Shown here piece by piece: positions 35,306-44,001 of a stretch of 64,000 nt of DNA. Position 1 is the stretch's first letter. Each line of letters begins with the position of its first letter. A program made the position numbers and the translations under genes. The DNA lies in the NCBI GenBank assembly GCA_036782715.1, contig DAIPYN010000004.1, positions 24,026 through 88,025 on the forward strand. Reading direction: 5' to 3'. This DNA comes from UBA3478 sp036782715. Its GTDB lineage: Bacteria; Bacteroidota; Bacteroidia; Flavobacteriales; Flavobacteriaceae. A model generated the notes under the pieces. That model worked only from the letters and a program-made list of their open reading frames with translations, had not been told where the DNA came from and ran no database searches.

Positions 35306-36328
35306 TTAGGAGATTCTTGAATTCATCATTCTAAACCACAAGGGAGATAAAAGGGAAAGCACCATGCAAGTAGTATACCCAAAGGGCAATTGTGGGCTAG
35401 ATTCTATACTTTCTAACACCTGATACTTTTTAGAGGCTCGATGATGGTGATCGCTATGACGGGTCAGTTCATAAAGCACCATTCTACCAATGACATGGTT
35501 TGAATTCCACGAATGTACAGGGGAAACGCGCTCATATCGATCATTCACTTTTTTACGAACTAGCCCATAATGTTCGATATAATTGATGGTCTCCAGTAAA
35601 AGTACAGCGACAAGGGCGATAAATACACCGAAAATCAAGCCTTGAACTCCCAACAAAACGTACAATAAGGCTAAATATACCGACTCAACGCAAAAGAAAA
35701 ACAATAGTTCGTTATCAAGAGACCAAAAGCCTTTGCCATTCTTCTCTAACAGCCTTTTCTGAATATGGTAGGCAGATCTGACTTGACCAATGATTGAAGT
35801 AAACCAAAAGTGATATACGGATTGATTTTTTCTAGCCGTAGCAGGATCTTCAGGAGTGCCTATATTTCGATGATGACCTAAATTATGTTCGATAAAGAAG
35901 TGCATGTAGAGTGAAGGCAGCAACAACAGTTTCGCTAAAAATTGTTCAGCCTTAGTTTGCCTATGACCCAGTTCGTGAGCCACATTAATACCGTTTGTAC
36001 CCGCTACTATTCCTATAGAAAACACAAGCCCGACCCATTCGTATCTGGTTAAATCTTTAGTAGTAAGAACTATTAATCCGTAAACCAGAATCCCTACAAG
36101 AATAGGCAAGTTCAAATACAACATCCAATCAAAAAGGACATTCTTTAATCGACTTGATTGGTCTTCTTCAGTGTAGCTGCTCTCAGATGAGGAGAAGACT
36201 AACTCAAGCAATGGAATTAAGCCAAATGCATACACAACGGTTAAAAAACTGAATAATCCTTTCAGCTCTAAAGCAATAATACAGCTGACTGGTATTGTAT
36301 AGGCCAATAAGTACTTAATGTCTTTCAT
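35306..36328 (-). CDS. alkB: Alkane 1-monooxygenase (AlkB-type, membrane di-iron)
   Basis: Integral-membrane hydroxylase that oxidises the terminal carbon of n-alkanes using O2 and electrons from rubredoxin. All histidine boxes are present: HELGH (118-122), EHNLGHH (147-153) and RHSDHHHRASKKYQ (290-303), plus the AlkB-specific NYIEHYGLVR (249-258) and LPFGY (314-318). This set separates it from fatty-acid desaturases. Five to six transmembrane helices are visible; the length is 340 residues. No rubredoxin, rubredoxin reductase or alkane regulator is next to it, so electron partners must be elsewhere. A terminator separates it from the fasciclin gene upstream. Confidence 0.93.
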   Translation of the reverse strand: MKDIKYLLAYTIPVSCIIALELKGLFSFLTVVYAFGLIPLLELVFSSSESSYTEEDQSSRLKNVLFDWMLYLNLPILVGILVYGLIVLTTKDLTRYEWVGLVFSIGIVAGTNGINVAHELGHRQTKAEQFLAKLLLLPSLYMHFFIEHNLGHHRNIGTPEDPATARKNQSVYHFWFTSIIGQVRSAYHIQKRLLEKNGKGFWSLDNELLFFFCVESVYLALLYVLLGVQGLIFGVFIALVAVLLLETINYIEHYGLVRKKVNDRYERVSPVHSWNSNHVIGRMVLYELTRHSDHHHRASKKYQVLESIESSPQLPFGYTTCMVLSLLSPLWFRMMNSRIS

Positions 36329-36351
36329 AGCAAATGAAATTATATACTTCT

Positions 36352-36395
36352 TAAAAATAAAAAAATAAGCTCATCTAGTTAAAGATGAGCTTATT
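36352..36395 (-). terminator. Terminator downstream of the fasciclin gene
   Basis: A perfect 13-bp stem, AATAAGCTCATCT / AGATGAGCTTATT (36364-36395), has a 6-base loop. On the minus strand it is followed by a T-rich tract, so it ends the fasciclin transcript before alkB. Confidence 0.88.
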
Positions 36396-36416
36396 AAGAT
36401 CTATATTCTGAGAAAT

Positions 36417-37460
36417 TTAATTTGAGAAAAAGTCTAAAGCCGACTGAGGTAATAGAACCTTATCAATTAAATGAATTACTCCATTCGAAGCCATGATGTC
36501 AGCTGCTTCAATGTTGGCATCTACTTCACTCGCGTCTCCAATAACGAATGCATTTCCCGAGGCAATTACTTCAATTTTATTATCGGAAAATGCCGTAACA
36601 ACTTCTCCTGCTGCTAAATCGGTTGATTTTATTTCTCCAGGAACTACATGATAAAGTAAGATATTCTTCAATAAATCTATTTCTTCGGTTGTATCGAAAT
36701 CGTCAAGGCCATTGTACTCACTCCCGAGTGCGTCTAATAAGGCTACAAATGCAGTATTAGTGGGTGCAAAAACAGTAAAAGGACCCTCTCCGTTAAGCGT
36801 ATCAGCGAGGAAGGTTTTGATGACAGCATCACGTAAGACCGAAACACTCTCAGTAGCGACTGCGATATCAACGATAGTGTTTTGAGGTAACAATACATCT
36901 AGTACCTCTTGAGGCACTAGAACTTTATCAATGATATGTACAATACCATTAGACGTCAAAACGTCTGGGGTTAGTACCCTAGCATCTTCAGAGGTAGCAT
37001 CTGAAATCCTAACTCCTCCCGATAAGGAAAAAGTTAATTCTCCTCCTTGAACGGTTTGCGCGGTCATCCCTTCTTGAATCATCGAAGATGAAACTGCCGA
37101 AGGCAATACATGATAGGATAAGATTTGTGCGAGGAGTAATTTTTCAGCGTCTGTATCAAAATCATCTAACGTGCTATAACCCGGCAAAGATTCGAATAAG
37201 GCCGTAAAGGCATCATTGGTTGGAGCAAAAACAGTGAATGGCCCATCCCCACTTAGTGTTTGAATAAGGTTCGTAGAAGACTCCTGATCTGCTTTTGTTA
37301 AAGCAGCAACAAGAGAATCTAAAAGATCCACATCAATCGCTGTTTCCACAATGTTCGGAATTTCACCAGAGGGGTTAGGAGTATAACCGTCATCATCAGA
37401 ACAGCTACCTAATGAAAGTGATAATACTACTGTAAGGATACCTAAGAGTAACTTCTTCAT
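36417..37460 (-). CDS. Lipoprotein with two fasciclin (FAS1) domains
   Basis: Surface or periplasmic adhesion-type protein. The signal ends in SLGSC with lipidated Cys at 20, followed by an acidic spacer (SDDDGY), typical of Bacteroidota lipoproteins. Two FAS1 domains follow (about 38-188 and 192-345), each with the paired motifs GPFTVFAPTNDAF / LLAQILSYHVLP and DGxF-type H-box INxx: GIVHIIDKVLVPQ and GVIHLIDKVLLPQ. The ends of the repeats are nearly identical, pointing to internal duplication. FAS1 proteins mediate cell-cell or matrix contact; partner unknown. The gene is monocistronic. Confidence 0.93.
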   Translation of the reverse strand: MKKLLLGILTVVLSLSLGSCSDDDGYTPNPSGEIPNIVETAIDVDLLDSLVAALTKADQESSTNLIQTLSGDGPFTVFAPTNDAFTALFESLPGYSTLDDFDTDAEKLLLAQILSYHVLPSAVSSSMIQEGMTAQTVQGGELTFSLSGGVRISDATSEDARVLTPDVLTSNGIVHIIDKVLVPQEVLDVLLPQNTIVDIAVATESVSVLRDAVIKTFLADTLNGEGPFTVFAPTNTAFVALLDALGSEYNGLDDFDTTEEIDLLKNILLYHVVPGEIKSTDLAAGEVVTAFSDNKIEVIASGNAFVIGDASEVDANIEAADIMASNGVIHLIDKVLLPQSALDFFSN

Positions 37461-37514
37461 TTTTTCTTTTCAAGGTACACAATTTTAAGTCTGTTTAAGA
37501 ATAATTGAAAAATA

Positions 37515-38297
37515 TTAAACAATATTTAACACCCTAAGCACTTTTAACCAACGTCGATTTTTAATAATAATTGAAAGTATAAGTGCAGCAATGGAAAGTT
37601 TAACCGCCGTGATAACCAAAGGAAATTGTCCCTGAAATACTCCTAAGTGTTTCGTATATATACCGTAGAGTGCCCAGATAATGGGTAACAGATATACCGT
37701 ACTGGTTTGTTTAAAATACATAACCGTAGCGATTACAACAATTACAGGAAGTATGATGAGCATCCAGTGCTCCTCGTTTATACCTAGGGCATTCCAATTA
37801 AAGGCTACCAGTAAGGCGGTGAAATTGGCTACCGTCGCAACGGTAATCCATCCTAAATAGACCTCGAAAACAGCCTTAAAAAATCGTATTTCTTTCGAGG
37901 GTCGAGTAGATGATCTAAGCTCGGCTGTGAGATAGATAAGGCTTGTTAGCAATACGAGCATAAGTACTAGGGAGGTGACCACCTGTAAATAGTGCCAAAC
38001 AAAAATCCAGGCCATATTTGCCAGGCTATTTATCGCAAACCAAGGAAATAATCTACTGACTATTGCCGTATCAGAGGTCATTAAGATTTTAATCAAGAAC
38101 GCGAGCAGTCCCGAATAAATCAATCCCCAGATGCTAAATGCAAAACCAGCAGGAGTAAACAAATTCGGATAAAGTTCAGAAATCGCACCTGTAGTTAGAC
38201 CATTAATGGGAAGAGCGTTTGCAGCTCCATTAACGGCAATGACTCCTACAAATAATAGCACATAAGCCGACCTCAAGAGAAAAAGGTTTCTGGGCAT
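37515..38297 (-). CDS. TspO/MBR-related (tryptophan-rich sensory) membrane protein
   Basis: A multi-pass membrane protein with about seven to eight helices over 260 residues. The stretch LTTGAISELYPNLFTPAGFAFSIWGLIY (given here in part: LYPNLFTPAGFAFSIWG) is characteristic of the TspO/MBR-like group annotated as tryptophan-rich sensory protein in Bacteroidota. It is longer than classical five-helix TspO, so porphyrin or tetrapyrrole binding is not assured. It is divergent from the FAD oxidase gene; a 17-bp perfect palindrome lies in the 51-base gap between their start codons. Confidence 0.75.
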   Translation of the reverse strand: MPRNLFLLRSAYVLLFVGVIAVNGAANALPINGLTTGAISELYPNLFTPAGFAFSIWGLIYSGLLAFLIKILMTSDTAIVSRLFPWFAINSLANMAWIFVWHYLQVVTSLVLMLVLLTSLIYLTAELRSSTRPSKEIRFFKAVFEVYLGWITVATVANFTALLVAFNWNALGINEEHWMLIILPVIVVIATVMYFKQTSTVYLLPIIWALYGIYTKHLGVFQGQFPLVITAVKLSIAALILSIIIKNRRWLKVLRVLNIV

Positions 38298-38313
38298 GAA
38301 TGAGTATTTCTTT

Positions 38314-38330
38314 TAAAACTAGTAGTTTTA
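38314..38330. promoter_or_regulatory. Candidate operator: 17-bp perfect palindrome between divergent genes
   Basis: TAAAACTA-G-TAGTTTTA is a perfect inverted repeat centred on 38322, between the start codons of the TspO-like gene (38297, minus) and the FAD oxidase gene (38349, plus). Its length and symmetry suit a dimeric regulator. No T-tract follows, so it is not a terminator. Confidence 0.55.
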
Positions 38331-38348
38331 TTTCAAAGTAGATCAAAC

Positions 38349-39467
38349 ATGCTAAGCTATTGGGAAAGCGTTTCGTTCATTAACTATGATTTGATTATCG
38401 TTGGCTCGGGAATCGTTGGTTTATCTACGGCTGTCAAATACAAAAAAAGACATCCCAATGCCACCATCGCTATTCTTGAGCGAGGTGTTTTTCCGAGTGG
38501 TGCAAGTACGAAAAATGCAGGGTTTGCCTGTTTCGGATCGATCTCAGAACTCGAAGACGATCTTCAAGAATGCAGCGAAGATGAGATCGTAGCAATAACC
38601 GAAAAACGCTATCGCGGAATTAGTGAACTGAGAAAACTACTAGGAGATGAGGCGATACAATTTGAACCGGTGGGAGGTTTTGAATTGGGTTTTGACCCAT
38701 CCGCCTGCGATCGTATTCACTATTATAATGGGATTTTAGAAAATATTTTTCCGAGCGCTCCCTTTTCAGAGGTGTCTAAAGACCTAATAAACTATCCATT
38801 TTCGAAGAGAGTCACTCATCTAATCAAGAATCAGTTCGAGGGCACCATTCATACAGGAAAAATGATGCGAAGCCTCATCGATCGAGCTCTTGCATTGGGT
38901 ATTCGAATTTATACCGGATGCGAGGTGAAACAACTTGAATTTGATACGAATCCTGTCAGAATCAGTACGATCACGAACGAACAAACTGTAGAATTCAGGG
39001 CTGCACAAATCGCGCTTTGCACCAACGCCTTTACTTCCTCACTACTACCTGACCTAGATTTAGAGCCAGGAAGAGGGCAGGTGCTAATCACTAAACCAAT
39101 ACCTCATCTAAATCTACAAGGTTCTTTTCATTACCATCGCGGATACCACTATTTCAGACCGATCGACAATCGTATCCTTCTAGGTGGGGGTAGACAACTA
39201 GACAAATCGGGTGAGACTAGCTTAGCTATTGAACCCAATGACCTTATTTTAAATCAATTAAAAGACGATTTACAAAATCTCATTTTACCCGGAATAGAGG
39301 TAGGTATCGAATCGAATTGGGCAGGTATTATGGCCTTTGGAAAATCGAAAAACCCCATCGTTAAAAAAGCCTCTGAAAACGTATTTATTGCGGCGAGGTT
39401 GGGCGGTATGGGGATAGCAATTGGTGCAGGAGTCGCCGATGATTTAATTCAGCTTTTAGAAACGTAA
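38349..39467 (+). CDS. FAD-dependent oxidoreductase, DAO (D-amino-acid/glycine oxidase) family
   Basis: Flavoenzyme with an N-terminal Rossmann dinucleotide motif YDLIIVGSGIVGLSTAVKY (about 13-31) and the FAD-ribose acid in IAILERG (about 42-48). The substrate domain includes PSGASTKNAGFACFGS, a segment common to DAO-family oxidases, and the C-terminal FAD contact RLGGMGIAIGAG (about 349-360). The likely reaction is oxidation of a secondary or primary amine with H2O2 formation; the substrate is not evident. It has no signal peptide. Its 3' end overlaps the convergent DsrE gene by 12 bases. Confidence 0.9.
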   Translation: MLSYWESVSFINYDLIIVGSGIVGLSTAVKYKKRHPNATIAILERGVFPSGASTKNAGFACFGSISELEDDLQECSEDEIVAITEKRYRGISELRKLLGDEAIQFEPVGGFELGFDPSACDRIHYYNGILENIFPSAPFSEVSKDLINYPFSKRVTHLIKNQFEGTIHTGKMMRSLIDRALALGIRIYTGCEVKQLEFDTNPVRISTITNEQTVEFRAAQIALCTNAFTSSLLPDLDLEPGRGQVLITKPIPHLNLQGSFHYHRGYHYFRPIDNRILLGGGRQLDKSGETSLAIEPNDLILNQLKDDLQNLILPGIEVGIESNWAGIMAFGKSKNPIVKKASENVFIAARLGGMGIAIGAGVADDLIQLLET

Positions 39468-39983
39468 TAAAGCATATCCCTTCAGCTGATACATCGTAAG
39501 TGTAGTAAGTGCCGACGTGGCCACCTCAAAACCAGGCAACAACTGTGACTTGTCTACCTTTCGTTTGAACATACTTTGCGAACAAACAACAATATTGACC
39601 CCTTGATCAATCAGTTCTTGGTACAAAGGAGCATGGGGATTATCTACGCCAAATTTTTCGCGGTAAAGTTCATTGCCTAGGGCTGTCCATAATGCACCGC
39701 CGTGAACGGCAACAATAACGTTCATATTTTCCTCAGGAACACCTCCCATGACGTGAAGATTCATTAGTCGGGCCAATTGATTTACCGAAAATGCCACTTT
39801 TGTTTTATCCTCCTCGCCGGTCATCAAATCGACTACGATGTTATAGGTGAGCGATGGGTCTGGCTTTAAGTCTGCTAAAGGTGCATCGACAACCGTTCCA
39901 AAATTTTCGATAACAGAATTTACTGGGGTCTGCCCAAATAAATTGGTGCAGACCCCCAGTACTAATAGATAAAAATATCTCAT
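39456..39983 (-). CDS. Periplasmic DsrE/DsrF-like family protein
   Basis: The start is ATG at 39983 (MRYFYLLVLGVCTNLFGQ, a signal peptide), overlapping the stop of the large amidohydrolase gene as TAATG; a longer open frame reading into that gene is rejected. The 175-residue product has the alpha/beta sulfur-relay-like fold: VVDLMTGEEDKTKVAFSVNQLARLMNLH in pieces, VIVAVHGGALWTAL and IDQGVNIVVCSQSM. That Cys is in the position of the persulfide-carrying Cys in DsrE proteins. Export is unusual for a sulfur carrier, but secreted DsrE-like proteins exist in Bacteroidota with unknown roles. Confidence 0.82.
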   Translation of the reverse strand: MRYFYLLVLGVCTNLFGQTPVNSVIENFGTVVDAPLADLKPDPSLTYNIVVDLMTGEEDKTKVAFSVNQLARLMNLHVMGGVPEENMNVIVAVHGGALWTALGNELYREKFGVDNPHAPLYQELIDQGVNIVVCSQSMFKRKVDKSQLLPGFEVATSALTTLTMYQLKGYALLRF

Positions 39984-42900
39984 TAATTCAGTTTTAATCC
40001 TGGGAGCGAAGTGTCTGGTGCATCCTGAGTCCAAGGGTAAGTTTGTTTGATAGGTTTAGGTAAAATTTGATCCAGTGATTCTCCGTCGTAAACAAATCCA
40101 TTCTTCACAACCATCTTTACCGAATTCGTATTGCGGATGTTATCTAACGGGTTTTTATCCAAAATAACTAAGTCGGCCAATTTACCAACCTCAACACTTC
40201 CTAAATCACCGGCTAATCCAATGGCTTCGGCTCCTAAGATGGTAGCTACTCGAAGAGCGTCGTAGTTCGACAGCCCACCACTTTGCATACTCCAAAGCTC
40301 CCAGTGATAGCCTAAACCTTGAAGCTGGCCATGTGAACCAACTCCTGCAAGACCTCCGGCCTCAACCAAGTCTTTTACGAAAACGGCGTGGTCCTCAAAA
40401 ACGTGCTCCTCGTCCATGAACCATCCGGCATTACGGCGTCTTGACTTAGCGTCGAGCTCTGACTTGGGAGTAAAACGATTCAACTTTGGATCGCCATTCA
40501 CGGGCTCAGTGGCGTAATAATAATTCTCAGCCCATGGTCCGCCATAAGCAACCAGAAGCGTTGGCGTGTAGGCAGTACCCGAGTACTGTACAAAGTCAAC
40601 AAAATCTTTGTAAAGCGGATAAATAGGGAAACTATGCTCATGACCTGGGTAACCGTCTAAGATCTGAGTAACATTGAGTTTGAAGTCTAATCCTCCCTCG
40701 GTGGTAGGCATTAATTCTTGTTCCTTAGCTGCTTGAATAATCCATTGACGGTGCTTGCGATTACCTGTCAGATACATCTTGATCGTTTTAGTGTTGTAGT
40801 ACTTTGAGTACTGCTTTAACACCTCTCTTGCGTGATCTAAACTTTTAATGTTATAGCCCCAATAACCCACACCAGGGCCTGTTGAATAAATTCGAGGGCC
40901 TGCTAGCATACCCGCCTCAACCATGTCAGCGTAGGTAAGAACATCGGTAGTACCTGTTTGTGGATCCCTAGTAGTGGTTACGCCGTATGCGAGATTTGCC
41001 GCGTAGGCCCAAACATGATTCTTGTGAAGCCCCCAACTTGGTCTAAGGTGGGCATGCGTATCTACGAAACCAGGTAGCAAGAATTTTCCTTGTAAGTCAA
41101 TAGTTTCGGCTCCTAGCGGAATCTCAATTTCCTCATCTGCAGTATGAACCCCAGTAATGCGGTTGCCTACTACAACTACTGTTGCGTTTTTGATCACCTC
41201 ATCCTCGCCTGCCATAGGAATCAGGGTAGCCCCAGTGTAGACTACGACTCCCGTAGGTATCGCGCGATTTACCTCCACAGCAACCGTTGACTCCACTGCC
41301 GTATAAGCCTCAGGCGCTTTTGGTTTTTCTGCAACTTCTTCAGCTTCTTCAGATGCTGTAGTATCCTCAGACGTATCGGCTTCATCGGCTTTCTTTTCAG
41401 CAGCTGCGACCTTAGCCTCCTTTTCAGCCTCTTTGAAGTCTTCTATTTCTTTATCGCGAGCCTCGGCAGCTGCGATATCGTAAGTGAATAGGGTATTACC
41501 TAGCATCCAGAATACCGTGTTTCCGTCTGAACTCCATGAAGGAAATTCACCCCCCATGGTAGTTAGTTTTCTTGATGGAAAAGCAGCGTTATCAGCGTTT
41601 CTTACATTGATCTTCACCCCGTCTGGTCCAACTTTAGGAACAGTTACGATGTAAATATCATTATTGATTTTAGCTAACGCATAGTTGCCTTTTGGTGCTC
41701 TTAATAAGGTGCTTGCCTTCGATGGCGGGCGCGAAGGTGCTTCAGGCTCATCTGACAATAAATGGTTGTCGGTATAAACCGAACCGTAAACAGTGATACC
41801 ATCGACAGAGACATATTTCTTCTCATCGGTTCCGTCATAACGAATAGAAATTAAGGTTCCGTTTTGATTCAAATAGATTCGACCGTCATTCTGAGCAAAG
41901 TGCGCATTAGAATATCGATCAGCCTTTGTAATAAAGTTTTCTTGACTCATTGCTCTTGGAGCAAACCATACTAGGTCAGACTTAGACATAAATGCGTAAG
42001 GCCCGTCAGAATCTTCAAATTGCTGACGTTGGCCCTTGAAGGCCACGATTCTGTTCGAAGGACTCCACACAGGATTCTGGTACACCGCTGAAGAAGCAGA
42101 AACTCTCACAGGCTTTGAACGCTTAGAAAGTCCCACTTTATAAAGGTGTCCTCCATCTTTCTCACTCCAAGTTACAAAAGCGATCTCTTTGCTGTCTGGG
42201 CTCCATGTCGGCATCGCCTCGGTAAAATCAAAAGAAGTTAATCTTCTCGGTTTTTGATCAGTGAGGTTCATTACATACACTCTGTTCAGTGCCGTAAAAG
42301 CGATCATTGATTGATCAGGGGAAACAACTGCGTCGCGAATTTGCGTAACGTTAAAAGTGGGAGTGTCTTCGATCGGATACTCAAATTTCAACTGAGGCCC
42401 CATCGCTACCTTTTCGTTCACACTGAAATCAATCTCGCTAACGCGATTATCTAAATAAATGCGATTAAGCTTTCCGCCATAAGAGGCAATAATTGATTGG
42501 CTATCTGGCATAAATGACATCGCCGGCAACACCCCTAACGGAGCAATCGACTCTTGTTCGTCACGTTGTACCGGGTAGGCTAGCCAGCGTTCATCACCTG
42601 AGGTTAAATCACGAAGTACTAGGCCTGTTTGGTCGTTGTATCTAGATCCGTATACCAACCACTTTCCGTCAGGAGATAAAGTTGGGGCGAAAGCCGAACC
42701 GTAGCGACTCGTCATTGTCTTGCGCTTTCCATCAGTCAGGTCATAAGTTCCTAGTTGATATTGAGGAAGGCTTGCATTATACTGCCATGAATTTTGACGT
42801 TGAGAGTACCAAATATGATTGCCATCAGGGCTGAAGATAGGCTCTGAAATCTTCAAGTTATCAGGCTTACTGATCAGCTGTGTACCTGAGCCGCCCTCAC

Positions 42901-43369
42901 GGTGATAGAGATGTAATTTGAAGTTTCTCGTACCCTTAACTACGGCGATATAATCACCATCTGGTGACCAATCTGCCGACTGCATATTAAAGGTGTCTCC
43001 TTTAGTTACTTGAATAGTATCCTGTTTTACGCGATCAATAATCCAAGCATTGTTGCCTCCGCTTCGATCAGAAATGAATAGTATCGAATTGCCATCAGGA
43101 GAATATTTCGGATGCGAATCAAAAGCAAGACCCTCAGTCACTCGGGTAGCCTGACCACCAGAAACGGGTAATTCGTAAATATCACCCAATAAATCAAAAA
43201 CAAGCTTTACGCCAGAAGGATGCACATCCACCGACATCCAAGAACCCTCAGTAGTATTTAATTCGAAGAATCGTTCGGCTTCGAGAGGAAGCCCTTTCTT
43301 TTCCTTTTTTTCTTGTGCTGATGCAAGAATAGGTAATGCGAGAAGTATCGCGAGTAGCGTATTTTTCAT
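39983..43369 (-). CDS. Secreted TolB-like beta-propeller / amidohydrolase fusion
   Basis: A very large enzyme of 1128 residues. The start is ATG at 43369 (MKNTLLAILLALPILASAQ, a signal peptide). Residues about 30-640 carry repeated PD40/WD40-like propeller blades such as FDSHPKYSPDGNSILFISDRSGG in pieces and MPTWSPDSKEIAFVTW. A charged low-complexity linker (about 645-700, rich in Ala, Glu, Lys) follows. The C-terminal part (about 705-1110) is an amidohydrolase TIM barrel with metal motif DTHAHLRPSWG, later His in GHEHSFPIYP and GSHGQLQG, and the closing ADLVILDKNPLDNI. The substrate is unknown; the architecture is typical of Bacteroidota peptidase-like amidohydrolases. It is coupled to the DsrE gene. 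Confidence 0.93.
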   Translation of the reverse strand: MKNTLLAILLALPILASAQEKKEKKGLPLEAERFFELNTTEGSWMSVDVHPSGVKLVFDLLGDIYELPVSGGQATRVTEGLAFDSHPKYSPDGNSILFISDRSGGNNAWIIDRVKQDTIQVTKGDTFNMQSADWSPDGDYIAVVKGTRNFKLHLYHREGGSGTQLISKPDNLKISEPIFSPDGNHIWYSQRQNSWQYNASLPQYQLGTYDLTDGKRKTMTSRYGSAFAPTLSPDGKWLVYGSRYNDQTGLVLRDLTSGDERWLAYPVQRDEQESIAPLGVLPAMSFMPDSQSIIASYGGKLNRIYLDNRVSEIDFSVNEKVAMGPQLKFEYPIEDTPTFNVTQIRDAVVSPDQSMIAFTALNRVYVMNLTDQKPRRLTSFDFTEAMPTWSPDSKEIAFVTWSEKDGGHLYKVGLSKRSKPVRVSASSAVYQNPVWSPSNRIVAFKGQRQQFEDSDGPYAFMSKSDLVWFAPRAMSQENFITKADRYSNAHFAQNDGRIYLNQNGTLISIRYDGTDEKKYVSVDGITVYGSVYTDNHLLSDEPEAPSRPPSKASTLLRAPKGNYALAKINNDIYIVTVPKVGPDGVKINVRNADNAAFPSRKLTTMGGEFPSWSSDGNTVFWMLGNTLFTYDIAAAEARDKEIEDFKEAEKEAKVAAAEKKADEADTSEDTTASEEAEEVAEKPKAPEAYTAVESTVAVEVNRAIPTGVVVYTGATLIPMAGEDEVIKNATVVVVGNRITGVHTADEEIEIPLGAETIDLQGKFLLPGFVDTHAHLRPSWGLHKNHVWAYAANLAYGVTTTRDPQTGTTDVLTYADMVEAGMLAGPRIYSTGPGVGYWGYNIKSLDHAREVLKQYSKYYNTKTIKMYLTGNRKHRQWIIQAAKEQELMPTTEGGLDFKLNVTQILDGYPGHEHSFPIYPLYKDFVDFVQYSGTAYTPTLLVAYGGPWAENYYYATEPVNGDPKLNRFTPKSELDAKSRRRNAGWFMDEEHVFEDHAVFVKDLVEAGGLAGVGSHGQLQGLGYHWELWSMQSGGLSNYDALRVATILGAEAIGLAGDLGSVEVGKLADLVILDKNPLDNIRNTNSVKMVVKNGFVYDGESLDQILPKPIKQTYPWTQDAPDTSLPGLKLN

Positions 43370-43433
43370 ATCAAACAAATTTGGCCATCTGAAGATAGCC
43401 AAATTGTTTGTTACTAAGTGTTAAAAAAGAGGG

Positions 43434-43943
43434 TTATACGAGTAGCAATACAACGGTCAACGCTGCACCTGCTACAGCAAAATACAAGCCTTTTTTGTAA
43501 ATAGGCGCTCCAGTATTGAACATAAAGAATGCAGATACCGAGAAAAATAGTAATGAAATACCAAAGAAAATAGCCAACCAGAAAAGCGGATTGGTCGTAT
43601 TCATCAAATGTAACTTATTCATTTTTTCAAGCAGCAAAGGATACTTAGTCTTGGTATATTGTGCTTCACCTGTAGCGGCGTTGTAAACACCATCACCGTT
43701 GAAGACAATCTGAAATCCATCGACCTTTTCTACTCGAATTCGAGTCTTAAGTGCAGGCCCAAGAGTTTCGGCATTTAACCCTGGCTCAACGACCACAGAA
43801 ACGGTCTCTTTCTTCTTGAAAGTATCTGTATTTCTAAAGGTAAGTACGATGCCACTTAAAGCATAAACGGCCATAATTCCCGCTAGGAAGAATCCTAAAT
43901 AGCGGTGAAATTCTCTGAATTTTTCTTGTGATTTTCTGCTCAT
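43434..43943 (-). CDS. PepSY-associated membrane protein
   Basis: The start is ATG at 43943 (MSRKSQEKFREFHRYLGFF); a longer frame runs back into the TonB-receptor gene and lacks plausible coding content. Three transmembrane helices are visible (about 16-36, 113-136, 145-166), with a small periplasmic domain between the first two. HRYLGFFLAGIMAVYALSGIVLTF resembles the first helix of PepSY-TM proteins, which are often tied to iron uptake or reduction. At 169 residues it is a short member. It lies 58 bases after the TonB-dependent receptor gene, so a metal-uptake link is plausible. Confidence 0.78.
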   Translation of the reverse strand: MSRKSQEKFREFHRYLGFFLAGIMAVYALSGIVLTFRNTDTFKKKETVSVVVEPGLNAETLGPALKTRIRVEKVDGFQIVFNGDGVYNAATGEAQYTKTKYPLLLEKMNKLHLMNTTNPLFWLAIFFGISLLFFSVSAFFMFNTGAPIYKKGLYFAVAGAALTVVLLLV

Positions 43944-44001
43944 TGTTAGATGTTGAGTAAGCAAGCTAGCAAAAGACCATTGAAGAAAAAAGTTAAAAAA
44001 T

